In this document: positions 40,360 through 48,529 of the stretch, one piece after another
Position numbering within the stretch: position 1 is the first letter of the stretch
Layout of the letters: each line of letters opens with the position of its first letter
Source of the DNA: Bog-793 sp963761425
Lineage (GTDB): Bacteria > Actinomycetota > Acidimicrobiia > Acidimicrobiales > Bog-793
Direction: 5' to 3'
DNA: 64,000 nucleotides
Assembly (NCBI GenBank): GCA_963761425.1
Contig: CAVXGQ010000002.1
Location: 186,001 to 250,000, forward strand
Program-made: the position numbers and the translations under genes
The notes under the pieces: generated by a model
Seen by the model: the letters and a program-made list of their open reading frames with translations, nothing else
What the model was told of the DNA's origin: nothing
Databases searched by the model: none

Positions 40360-41184
40360 GTGCAAGAAAAGCGCCATGCGGTGGGGTCAGCGATAATTGA
40401 TAAAGTTAAACGGATCGTGTCGCGGTCGGCCCTGCTGCTGATTCTGGCGGGTGTCTGGTTACTGGTTACTGGCATGCACGCGGTTCAACCAGTGTTCTTT
40501 CCGTCGGCGGCAGGGCTGTGGGCATCCTTCATAGGGGTGAGACCGGAACTGCCTCTGTCGATTGGTTACAGCGTAGCAATGACGTTGACCGGTTTCGCGA
40601 TCGGCGTTAGTTTCGGGATAGGTCTTGGCTTGGCCATGGCCTATAGCATCGTAATTCGGCGCTTATTTGGCGATCTCATGACATTAATTCGCCCCGTGCC
40701 GATTTTTGCTCTGATCCCACTATTCCTTCTGTGGTTTGGTATCGGATGGCAGCCACAGGTGGTACTGATTGCCGTGGGTACGTCCGTGATCTTAGGGGTC
40801 ACTACGACAGAGGCAGTGAGAAATGTGCCGTCAATTTTCGTGAAAGCGGCGCTTACGCTAGGGGCTAAACGTCGGCAAGTATATAGGACGATCGTGTTGC
40901 CATCAATTATGCCGCACTTGGCTGGGGCAGTGAGGGTGGCAGCGGCTGCATCATGGGGACTAGATGTTGCGGCTGAATTCATCGGGGCGCAGACAGGATT
41001 GGGCCATCTCATGGTGGTTAGGGAGGAATATCTCGATACGGGCAGTATTGTGCTCATCGTGCTGATCTATGCAGTCTTGGCGATTGTTCTGGATTATGGA
41101 GTTTCGAAGGGGACTAGGTATCTTCTCCGGTGGACGGAACGAACCTCAACAGGCGGGGTGGTTGGCTCCCTGCTGGGCAGGTAG
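40360..41184 (+). CDS. NitT/TauT-type ABC transporter permease
   Basis: 274 aa membrane protein with about six helices and the binding-protein-dependent permease EAA-like loop around LTLGAKRRQVYRTIVLPSIMP. It resembles SsuC/TauC. AAGGAAGG precedes the GTG at 40360. It completes a full importer together with the binding protein (35154) and the ATPase (39405). It is the last gene of the AT-rich block. Confidence 0.92.
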   Translation: MQEKRHAVGSAIIDKVKRIVSRSALLLILAGVWLLVTGMHAVQPVFFPSAAGLWASFIGVRPELPLSIGYSVAMTLTGFAIGVSFGIGLGLAMAYSIVIRRLFGDLMTLIRPVPIFALIPLFLLWFGIGWQPQVVLIAVGTSVILGVTTTEAVRNVPSIFVKAALTLGAKRRQVYRTIVLPSIMPHLAGAVRVAAAASWGLDVAAEFIGAQTGLGHLMVVREEYLDTGSIVLIVLIYAVLAIVLDYGVSKGTRYLLRWTERTSTGGVVGSLLGR

Positions 41185-41220
41185 AGGCCGTATTAGTTAC
41201 CAATAAGTTAATCAATAATG

Positions 41221-41236
41221 TCACAACATGTTGTGA
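41221..41236. promoter_or_regulatory. perfect 16 bp palindrome, probable operator
   Basis: TCACAACATGTTGTGA is a perfect palindrome that ends 8 bp before the ATG of the LsrF-like gene and overlaps its ribosome binding site (GAGGTG). A bound repressor would block transcription and translation of the module. The DeoR-family protein of the first module (28048) is a candidate binder, because a TTGTG/CACAA-containing inverted repeat also lies upstream of its own gene. Confidence 0.6.
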
Positions 41237-41244
41237 GGTGAACT

Positions 41245-42135
41245 ATGCCCGAAGCAGATTCTCAACCTAACAAGAAGTTTTTCGAAGACGTACTCCCGAA
41301 TAACCAGGGGTTTTTCCTTAAAGGCTCCGCTGGCTATGACTGGGGTATGAAGAACCGGCTAGCCCGGATCTTCCGTCCCGACACCGGCCACACCGTCATG
41401 CTGGCAATCGACCACGGCTACTTCCAGGGTCCGACCACGGGTCTGGAGCGCGTCGATCTGACGGTGGTCCCGATAGCGCCGTATGCGGATGCCCTGATGC
41501 TCACGCGCGGCATGCTGCGCTCGACTATCCCTGCGACCCATGGTGGTGGGATCGTGATAAGGGCCAGCGGCGGGCCGAGCATCCTGAAGGAGCTGTCGAA
41601 CGAGCGGATAGCGGTGGACATGGAGGACGCGGCGCGGATGAACGTGCATGGGGTTGCTGTGCAAGTGTTTGTCGGCGGCGAGTACGAGACGCAGTCGATC
41701 GAGAACATGACCCGGCTCGTAGACGCAGGCTATCGGTTTGGGATCCCGGTGATTGGGGTAATCGCCGTAGGCAAGGAGCTTGTCCGCGACGAGCGCTACC
41801 TCGGGCTTGCTACCCGGATGTGCGCGGAGCTCGGGGCACAGGTGGTCAAGACTTATTACTGCGAGAAGGGTTTCGAACGCGTCACCGCCGGTTGTCCAGT
41901 ACCGATCGTGATGGGGGGCGGTAAGAAGTTGCCCGAGCGTGACGCTCTCACTATGGCTTATCGAGCTGTTGAGGAAGGCGCGGCCGGGGTGGACATGGGT
42001 CGCAATATCTTCCAGTCGGAGTCTCCAATTGCGATGATCCAGGCCGTCTGCAAAGTCGTCCACGAGGGGATGAAGCCGGAAAACGCCTTCGAATTCTATT
42101 GCCAGTTCAAGGACGCCATCGGAAGTATGCCGTGA
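41245..42135 (+). CDS. LsrF-like class I aldolase/thiolase
   Basis: 296 aa DeoC/FbaB-type TIM barrel that strongly resembles LsrF, the 3-hydroxy-5-phosphonooxypentane-2,4-dione thiolase of autoinducer-2 breakdown. Shared blocks are LDWGM-like YDWGMKNRLARIF, VMLAIDHGYFQGPTTGLER, LTRGMLRS, VVKTYYCEKGFERV (Schiff-base lysine) and AGVDMGRNIFQS. No LsrK, LsrG or Lsr transporter is nearby. In this setting (SDR, DhaK/DhaL remnant, class II aldolase) it may cleave another phosphorylated ketose or diketose. Its stop overlaps the SDR start (GTGA). Confidence 0.88.
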   Translation: MPEADSQPNKKFFEDVLPNNQGFFLKGSAGYDWGMKNRLARIFRPDTGHTVMLAIDHGYFQGPTTGLERVDLTVVPIAPYADALMLTRGMLRSTIPATHGGGIVIRASGGPSILKELSNERIAVDMEDAARMNVHGVAVQVFVGGEYETQSIENMTRLVDAGYRFGIPVIGVIAVGKELVRDERYLGLATRMCAELGAQVVKTYYCEKGFERVTAGCPVPIVMGGGKKLPERDALTMAYRAVEEGAAGVDMGRNIFQSESPIAMIQAVCKVVHEGMKPENAFEFYCQFKDAIGSMP

Positions 42136-42932
42136 CCTCCGCAGAGGACGCTGCCGCTCGCCCCAGTGGAGACGGGGAGTTTGTGGGCCGAAATGCGGTC
42201 GTCACGGGGGCTGCAAGCGGAATCGGTCGTGCTACGGCCCGGGAACTTCACGGCCGAGGGGCCAACGTGCTTGCACTGGACATCGCTCCTGGGATCATCG
42301 ACCCGGGACCGGACGGCCGCTGGACCGGCCAGGTATGCGACGTTACCAACGTGGACCAGGTCGAGGCGTGCCTGACGGAATTTGCAAACTCACATGGCCC
42401 CCTTGACCTGCTGGTATCCAACGCTGGTGTGTTTACTGCCGGGTGCACCATCGACAAACTTGACCTGGAGACCTGGGAACGCGGTCTCCGTATCAATCTG
42501 ACGAGTCACTTCATCGTTCTGCGGTCTTTCTTGGCCTGCGCGAACACAGCCTCACCTGCATCTATCGTCGTGGTGGGCTCACGTAACGTCGCGGCTCCGG
42601 GGCCCGGTGCCGCGGCTTACTCGGTGCCGAAGGCCGGTTTGGTGCAAATGGTGCGGGTAGCGGCCCTCGAACTCGGTGCCCGGCAGATCCGGATCAACGT
42701 GGTCCACCCGGACGCCGTCTTTGATACAGCACTGTGGACACCAGAGGTGCTCGAACGGTCTGCGGCCAGATACGGTATGAGCGTCGAGGAGTACGAGAAA
42801 CAGAATGTATTGGGAATGAGCGTCCGGCTGCAGGACGTGACCAACGCTATCTGCCTCCTTTTGGGCGAGTCGTTCGCCCGAACGACTGGCGCACAGGTGC
42901 CTGTGGATGGAGGTCACGTGCGTGTGATATGA
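42132..42932 (+). CDS. short-chain dehydrogenase/reductase of the sugar module
   Basis: 266 aa Rossmann oxidoreductase. NAD(P)-binding TGAASGIGRAT is at residues ~25-35, NAG follows at ~94, and the catalytic Ser (VVVGSRN) and Tyr/Lys (AAYSVPKAG) are in place. The C-terminal part (NVVHPDAVFDTALWTPEVLE) resembles the dehydrogenase domain of bifunctional rhamnulose-1-phosphate aldolase/lactaldehyde dehydrogenases. It probably oxidises a polyol or reduces a small aldehyde of the pathway. Its C-terminus is duplicated as the pseudogene at 30583-30850. Confidence 0.9.
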   Translation: MTSAEDAAARPSGDGEFVGRNAVVTGAASGIGRATARELHGRGANVLALDIAPGIIDPGPDGRWTGQVCDVTNVDQVEACLTEFANSHGPLDLLVSNAGVFTAGCTIDKLDLETWERGLRINLTSHFIVLRSFLACANTASPASIVVVGSRNVAAPGPGAAAYSVPKAGLVQMVRVAALELGARQIRINVVHPDAVFDTALWTPEVLERSAARYGMSVEEYEKQNVLGMSVRLQDVTNAICLLLGESFARTTGAQVPVDGGHVRVI

Positions 42933-43008
42933 GCGTTGCAGCCTATCGCTGCTACAGTATCGAGAGTGTAGTTGAGTGGGTTATGGGTAAGCATCCTGTA
43001 TTGTAAAC

Positions 43009-43032
43009 GCTGATCGAAAATCGGAGCACCTG
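43009..43032. repeat. IS21-like terminal repeat motif
   Basis: GCTGATCGAAAATCGGAGCAC here recurs at 45540-45590 twice in slightly varied form. Multiple GATCGAAAA-type repeats are typical of the ends of actinobacterial IS21-family elements. No istA or istB genes remain. Confidence 0.45.
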
Positions 43033-43061
43033 ACCATCCCTGGTCTTGCTCGACCCAGCCC

Positions 43062-43186
43062 TCCGACCCGACTTCAACGGGTGCCTCGCGAAGTCCCAGC
43101 TCAACGGTGGTGTGTAGCGGGAACACATCGCAATCCTGATCTCGTAACCAGGAACTTCGCGAGGCACCCGTTGAAGTCGGATCGGA
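43062..43186. repeat. 125 bp MITE-like hairpin element related to the IS1634 end
   Basis: Terminal inverted repeats of 33 bp (43062-43094 and 43154-43186) match at 32 of 33 positions and flank a 59 bp centre. The centre and right arm match the right end of the IS1634-type element (34465-34557) with about six differences. This is the form of a non-autonomous derivative made by internal deletion of a related IS. It has inserted between the SDR and an IS3 orfA remnant. Confidence 0.75.
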
Positions 43187-43329
43187 CACAGGTCGGATAC
43201 CCGTAGCACCCAGGTTGGGGTATATGTCGGACGGAATTGAACGGTCCTGACCGTTAGCGCGTGCCGATCCTGTCCTCTAGTCCGCCCGCACAGTATCCCC
43301 AGGTCAATCGTTTGGACAGAGTTTTCGGC

Positions 43330-43536
43330 ACCCACACCCTCGCGCTCACCGCGGTCGATGCGCTCTTGGCGCACCCAGTTGCCGAGCGTCTGCTCGACGA
43401 CGCCGAGCTGGCGTGCGACATCCGCGATCGTCCGACGCTGGTCGATCACGAGCGCGGCGGCGTCTCTGCGGAACTCCTTCGGATAACGGCCTCGCCGGCG
43501 TCGGCGCGGACTGTCCTCGTTTCCCTGTTCTTCCAT
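43330..43536 (-). pseudogene. IS3-family OrfA, N-terminal remnant
   Basis: The first ~67 codons of the frame encode an IS3/IS911-type helix-turn-helix protein (GRYPKEFRRDAAALVIDQRR, VARQLGVVEQTLGNWVRQE). The frame then runs through unrelated sequence and the MITE-like element down to 42952 with no similarity. OrfB is missing. Confidence 0.75.
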
Positions 43537-43845
43537 GACACTCCTCCTAATCGGAGTGTCCGGCTCAGTGAGGGATGCTCAGGACGGCGTCTGCCGGACG
43601 GGAGTGTCAAGGTCGTACCAGACGACTTCTTCCTCGAGCCCGACGATCCCCCCGAGTAAGCGGGGCTTGACACCCTTCATCAGGATGCTACATTGTCGAT
43701 CAGTGATATACTAATTGGTACTTATTCTTTTCCAGGTTATTCGTCTCTACGACAGCATCAAGCTAAGCGGTAAAGCCACGCTGAGTCACAACGGGGGTGC
43801 TACTTCCGAGCAATAAGTGGCCCTGATATTTAGGAGAGATACTCG

Positions 43846-44280
43846 GTGCCTTTGGGAGAAGTGCGTGGTACGATTAAGAAGCTGATTAACGACCCCACGA
43901 ATGTTGTCGATGAGATGTTAGACGGGTTCGTTTCTGCTCACAGTAATATTGTGACGCTAGCATCTCCACGAGTTATCGCCCGTGTCCGCCCAGCCCAGAC
44001 GAAGGTCGGAATGACGATTGGTGGGGGGTCGGGCCACGAGCCCGCGATGGTTGGCTATGTCGGCGTGGGTCTTGCCGACACGGCGGCCGCCGCACAGGAA
44101 GCTTCGGCAATGACTGCGAACCTAGTCGCCCGGGTCGGAAGGGCAAGTCGACTGGCTGAACGCAGCGCAGGGACCGTCGCGGGCGCACGGTCTTTCGCCA
44201 TTGTGCTCGGTGCCCTTGCTGATGCATACGCCGCCGAGAAGGCGATGCCTTCGGGCGGCGACTGCAGAGCGCGGTGCTGA
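43846..44280 (+). pseudogene. DhaK'-'DhaL deletion chimera
   Basis: A 144-codon open frame whose first ~82 residues match the DhaK N-terminus (RGTIKKLINDPTNVVDEML, IGGGSGHEPAM). Its remaining ~60 residues match the DhaL C-terminus (MTANLVARVGRASRLAERSA, then GTVAGARSFAIVLGALADAY). The junction is at about 44085-44095 (GCGGCCGCCGC). The DhaK active-site histidine and the DhaL aspartates are deleted, so it cannot be an active kinase. The ribosome site TAGGAGAG and GTG start remain. It is in frame across the junction, so a small fusion protein may still be made. Confidence 0.85.
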
Positions 44281-44536
44281 GAATGGCTCCGTTCGCTAGC
44301 GCGCGACTACTGGACACGGTATGCCAGCGCGGCGATGACACAGCCGTCTGCTTAGGCGGGCTTCAGCACGGCCGCGGGCGTTCACAACCGTGTCTCGCCA
44401 ATCGGAGGGCACAACTCCACCGAGCGGCGCCAATTCCCCGGCGGTTAGTAACGGCTGAGCCCAGAGTGACAGGCGTAGCGGGACAAGAGCCCCCAGCGGG
44501 TCCCCGTGTGGAGTCGTCAAGCAAGTTGAGTGCCAA
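44281..44536. other. gap before class II aldolase
   Basis: About 256 bp with only non-conserved frames; probably the eroded remainder between the kinase chimera and the aldolase gene. No promoter or hairpin stands out. Confidence 0.4.
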
Positions 44537-45502
44537 ATGGCTTTGATTACGGGTCGGCACGAGGCCCTGGAATATACGGAACTTTTTCGCCGGAGCAACG
44601 CAAGCATGGCGGTCTTCGGTACCGCTGCCCATTGGAACACCGAGGCTATCCTGTTGGCCGGCCAGCGCATCGCCGAAAAACACAAATTGGCCCTGGTACC
44701 GCTCGCGGTAGCTATGACCTTCACGTACCCTTACATACCGCAGGCGAAGCGTATGACATATATCGGCAACGAGCAGGCCGGCTTCGTCTCGCAGATGGGA
44801 CATCTCAAGGCCCTTTGCGAGGGTCCGGGTGCGCCTTACGCGCAAGTTGTGGTGTTGCCACACCTGGATCATGCGGACCCGAAGCGCGATCACTGGGCAT
44901 TGACCGAGGGCCTGCCGCACCTTGGAAGCGTCATGTTCGACGCACAGAAATACGCCTTTGAGGATAATTTGGCGTGGACGCGCGACTACGTGGCGACGTA
45001 TGGCAAACAGGTCCTTGTCGAAGGGATTATCGAGGAACTTAGCGTGGCCGGGCGGAAGCAGGCGGTGCAGAGCGATGCCTACGTGGAGAAGGCCGTGCGC
45101 TATATGACTGAGACGGGCGTCGACTTCCTGGTTGCCGATCTGGGCACCGAACAGCAATCCGCTCGCGTCGGTGGAGTGCGCTACCTGAAGGAGCGGGCAC
45201 AGGAGCTGACGAGCCGTCTCGGCGAGGCGCGCCTTGTGCTTCACGGGACGTCATGCCTTAGCGAGGACGAGATGCAGCAGTTGCCGGCCGATGGGATCAT
45301 TCGGGTCAATATGTGGACTCGTATCGTCCGCGAAGCGGGGCAGGTAGCGGCGAACCGCCTGTTCACCCGTCGCGAAGCTATCGCGGCGGGTGACTTCGAG
45401 GCGACTGAATCGCGGCAGTATCTGCACGATTCGATCGAAACTGCGGCCTCGATCATGGTAGAAATAATGGAAGCTATTGGATATCCGCGTCTGAGCATCT
45501 GA
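44537..45502 (+). CDS. class II fructose-bisphosphate aldolase-family protein
   Basis: 321 aa, zinc-dependent ketose-phosphate aldolase fold. The HLDHADP segment carries a metal-binding His and the catalytic Asp; GSVMFDAQKYAFEDNLAWT corresponds to the usual S-V-M-x-D-x-S block, and VEGIIEEL and LHGTSCLSEDEM follow with a further metal ligand and phosphate loop. Family members cleave phosphorylated ketoses to DHAP or glycolaldehyde-type products. It is the last gene of the second sugar module. Substrate is unknown but differs from FBP-specific enzymes in several loop sequences. Confidence 0.85.
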   Translation: MALITGRHEALEYTELFRRSNASMAVFGTAAHWNTEAILLAGQRIAEKHKLALVPLAVAMTFTYPYIPQAKRMTYIGNEQAGFVSQMGHLKALCEGPGAPYAQVVVLPHLDHADPKRDHWALTEGLPHLGSVMFDAQKYAFEDNLAWTRDYVATYGKQVLVEGIIEELSVAGRKQAVQSDAYVEKAVRYMTETGVDFLVADLGTEQQSARVGGVRYLKERAQELTSRLGEARLVLHGTSCLSEDEMQQLPADGIIRVNMWTRIVREAGQVAANRLFTRREAIAAGDFEATESRQYLHDSIETAASIMVEIMEAIGYPRLSI

Positions 45503-45828
45503 GGAACCACGCGGCGATGAGTCTCCTGGGCGTTGTGAATGCTGATCGAAAACAGGAGCGCTCGCCGGTCGAAAATCGGAGCACTTTGAGCTTGAAGTTA
45601 CGGTGATGTGTAACTTGGCTCACCTAGCTCGGGACTGACATACTTCACGCACCCTGTGATCGAGCCGAATCGTCCACTCTCGCAAGGCTCCGGTTGGCAC
45701 TCTAGACCACAGAGCGCCAATAGAGTTGCAAGCTTGTAATTCCCCTGGCTAGATCATTGCCAGCCCTTCGCGCCCAGGAGTACCCTTGTGACCCTTGTTG
45801 TTCAAGTGACGCATGGGACCGGAGTTCC
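45503..45828. other. intergenic region with IS21-like end repeats
   Basis: Holds two GATCGAAAA-type repeats at 45540-45590, which look like the multiple binding sites at an IS21 terminus, and no gene. The rest is the upstream region of the methyltransferase-nuclease gene. No strong promoter was recognised. Confidence 0.4.
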
Positions 45829-47406
45829 GTGGCACCAACACGCCGCAAGGCACCAAAGCCCGAATACTTCGGCGGCGACGCGCGCCCGCTTTTTGGTACC
45901 GGCTCGATGCTGATTCTGGGCGACAACCTTGAAACCCTCCCGATCTGGGTTGAGTCCGAATCGGTTGATCTGATCCACCTCGACCCGCCGTTCAATTCGA
46001 ACGCTACGTACAACATGCTCTTTAAGCATGTTGACGGAACCCCTGCGGCTGCTCAGATCAAGGCATTTACGGATTCGTGGCAATGGAACGAGCTCAGCGA
46101 AGCTACCTATGACGAGTTGCTGAGTCGCGGCGGCTCGATTGCGCGAGTCATGCGAGCTTTTTGGGATTTGCTTGATGGGTCGTGCAACTTGCTCGCCTAC
46201 CTGTCGATGATGGCCCCTCGCCGCATCGAGCTTCGGCGCGTCCTGAAACAAACCGGGACGGTTTACCTTCATTGTGACCCAACTTCGGGGCACTACCTGA
46301 AGTTGCTACTCGATGCTGTCTTTGACGTGCGCAACTTCCGAAACGAGATCGTCTGGTGCTACCGCGGTGGTGGTGTCCCACGACAGGACTTCGCAAAGAA
46401 GCACGACCTCATCTACCGCTACTCAAAGAGCGACACTTACACGTTCGATGTTGATGCCGTTCGGATTCCGTATTCGGAAGATGTCATGGCAAGCGGTGCC
46501 CTTAGGTATGACAAGTCATACCGCAGCAACAAGGTCTATGAGGGGTACCGCCCAAATCCGCTCGGGAAGCACCCCGAGGACTGGTGGGAGATTCAGCCCT
46601 TGATGCCGTCCGACAAGCGCGAACGCGTCGGATATCCGACCCAGAAGCCTCTGGCGCTTCTGGAGAGGATCATCGCCGCAAGTTCGAATTCCGGCGACTT
46701 GGTGCTTGATCTGTTCTGTGGGTGCGGCACAACGATTGACGCAGCGGAACGGCTCGGACGCCGCTGGATCGGTATCGATATCTCACGCCTAGCAACCGAC
46801 GTAATTGAGGAACGGCTACTTACTCAGCACGATAAGCGGGCCAACAAGGATTACGACCTGCGGGTGTTTCCGCCGACGATTGAAAAAGCCGAGCGTCTGG
46901 CCGCTCAGGATCGCCATGCCTTCCAAGAATGGGCGTGCTTTCGCGTCGCCGCAACGCCCACCGGCAAGGGCGCCGACCGTGGAATTGACGGAGTTATCGA
47001 TGGCTACGTCCAGGGCAAGCGTTGGCGGGCACTGGTGTCTGTCAAGAGCGGACATTCGGTCAAGGTCTCGGAACTACGAGACCTGCTCGGTACGGTGGAT
47101 CGTGAGAAGGCTCAGACGGGCATCTTCTTGACGCTCGCGAAACCGCCCAGAACTTTCGCAACTGACCTAGCCGAAGCGGGACTTGGCGATTTGCGGATTC
47201 CACGGTTGCAGGTGATTACCGTTGCCGAACTGTTCGAAGGCAGGCGACCAGCTACACCCGCGCCGGCTGACGTCGCTCAGTTTGATCTGACGGTGCCCGC
47301 GGCGGTTGCTAAAAAGGCGACCGAAGCGGGTGCGGCAAGTATTTCAGTCCCCAAAGAAGGAGGAGCGGGCGCGCTCGAACCCGCTATCGGTGCCGCGGAA
47401 GGGTAG
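45829..47406 (+). CDS. beta-class DNA methyltransferase with C-terminal nuclease-like domain
   Basis: 525 aa. Motif IV (HLDPPFNS, residues ~50-56) precedes motif I (LDLFCGCGTTIDAAERLG, ~295-310), the order of beta-class N4-cytosine/N6-adenine methyltransferases. From ~375 a second region has GADRGIDGVIDG and, ~20 residues later, ALVSVKSGHSVKVSELRD, resembling the D...(Q/S)xK core of Mrr-like PD-(D/E)xK nucleases. It could be a one-polypeptide modification-restriction enzyme. The GTG at 45829 has GGAG 6 bp upstream; the frame is open to 45757. It stands alone without separate restriction or specificity genes. Confidence 0.85.
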   Translation: MAPTRRKAPKPEYFGGDARPLFGTGSMLILGDNLETLPIWVESESVDLIHLDPPFNSNATYNMLFKHVDGTPAAAQIKAFTDSWQWNELSEATYDELLSRGGSIARVMRAFWDLLDGSCNLLAYLSMMAPRRIELRRVLKQTGTVYLHCDPTSGHYLKLLLDAVFDVRNFRNEIVWCYRGGGVPRQDFAKKHDLIYRYSKSDTYTFDVDAVRIPYSEDVMASGALRYDKSYRSNKVYEGYRPNPLGKHPEDWWEIQPLMPSDKRERVGYPTQKPLALLERIIAASSNSGDLVLDLFCGCGTTIDAAERLGRRWIGIDISRLATDVIEERLLTQHDKRANKDYDLRVFPPTIEKAERLAAQDRHAFQEWACFRVAATPTGKGADRGIDGVIDGYVQGKRWRALVSVKSGHSVKVSELRDLLGTVDREKAQTGIFLTLAKPPRTFATDLAEAGLGDLRIPRLQVITVAELFEGRRPATPAPADVAQFDLTVPAAVAKKATEAGAASISVPKEGGAGALEPAIGAAEG

Positions 47407-48529
47407 ATCACGTAGCAGTACTGCGATAGCGAGAAGTTGAAGTCTGTCGTTCGGGTGCTCGTCGGCCCGATCTCACTCCCGAACTCGAGCCCGTTCAGGT
47501 AGTCGGAATCGTACGCCGTAGTCCCTGTGGCCTTAAGGGCCTGATTCACAAAGTCATTCAGGAAGAGAGAAATGGATCCAGACAGGAGTCCCTCGGTGAG
47601 TGAGGCGTTGGAGTTGTCCGCGAGCACGAAGGACACGATGCGGTGGCCACCGCTCGTGCCTACGTAGGTCTGAAAGTAGGGATTCTCGAGCTGCTCTCCA
47701 TTCCCGGTGTCGAGCCAAGCCTGCGGAGAGAAGTTGTAGGCTGTCTTGATCGAGCCGACGGGAGAATTGCCCGCGTTACGCGTCAGCCAGATCATGATCT
47801 CGAGCATGTTCGTAGGGGGTGCCGGCGAGCCGGGACCCGTGCAATTGGGTTTAGGCCACGGGTAGATGCCAGTCCCGCACCACGTAGGCCCAAGCTTCTT
47901 CGACAGCCACAGGTCGTACGAGAAGTCGGTGTTTGTGCCGGTGTTCGAGAGGCACTTCGCACAAGTGCTGTAGATCGTTGCGAGGACGAGGTTCGGAAGA
48001 TTGCTCACCTAGATCGGGAACTGGAGGAGGCTCGATTGCGGGCTCGAATCCGACGCCCACGGAGACCAACCGTAAACAAGCTCTGGGTAGCCAGCCGGAC
48101 CAGCACCCGCCAGAACTGTGTGCTGAAGATCGGCCAACATCGTGATTTTAGTGGCTGAATCCTTCCAGGTGACTGTCCCTGAAGGCATCGGTGACGAAGT
48201 AGTCGCAGGGCGAGGCGCGCAAGCACCGTCATCTGTTGCGGGTTGGACGTTCCACAGATTTGGCTCTACCAGTCCGGGGACATCTCTTCGAGGCAGGGCG
48301 GGCCTTTTGATGACGAGAGACTCCACGTATTCGTGAACGGTGAAGCCGAGTTCGGTATCACGGTCACGACTTTGGTTGTTGTCGTCGTAGTTGTCGTGGT
48401 CTGAGTGATTGTCGTGGTTGTCACGTTCTCGTGCGCTGTAGTCACGGGCGGCGACGAGGCGACCGTGCTCCCACACCCCGCGACGCAGAGTCCGAGTGTT
48501 GCGAGCATGACGATTCGGCTGAGTCTCAC
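47400..48529 (-). pseudogene. secreted GH12-like endoglucanase, broken by a frameshift and an in-frame TAG
   Basis: Read on the - strand. A lipoprotein-type signal peptide (MRLSRIVMLATLGLCVAGC) and a Thr-rich linker occur from 48529. After a frameshift near 48270 a glycoside hydrolase family 12 domain begins (LWNVQPATDDGAC, YPELVYGWSPW). A TAG at 48009-48011 interrupts it, and the same frame continues with FSYDLWLSKKLG, LEIMIWLTRNAG (nucleophile Glu block) and NGLEFGSEIG (acid/base Glu block). Its 3' end runs into the end of the methyltransferase gene on the other strand. The enzyme would have cut beta-1,4-glucans or xyloglucan. Confidence 0.75.

Noticed and set aside
41245..42135. Calling this gene lsrF and assigning AI-2 degradation
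   Set aside because: Sequence resembles LsrF but no other lsr gene is nearby, so the specific pathway is not supported.
43667..43695. TTGACA and a TACATT as a promoter for the DhaK'-'DhaL chimera
   Set aside because: The -10 match is weak and spacing is 16 bp; too little to call a promoter with confidence.
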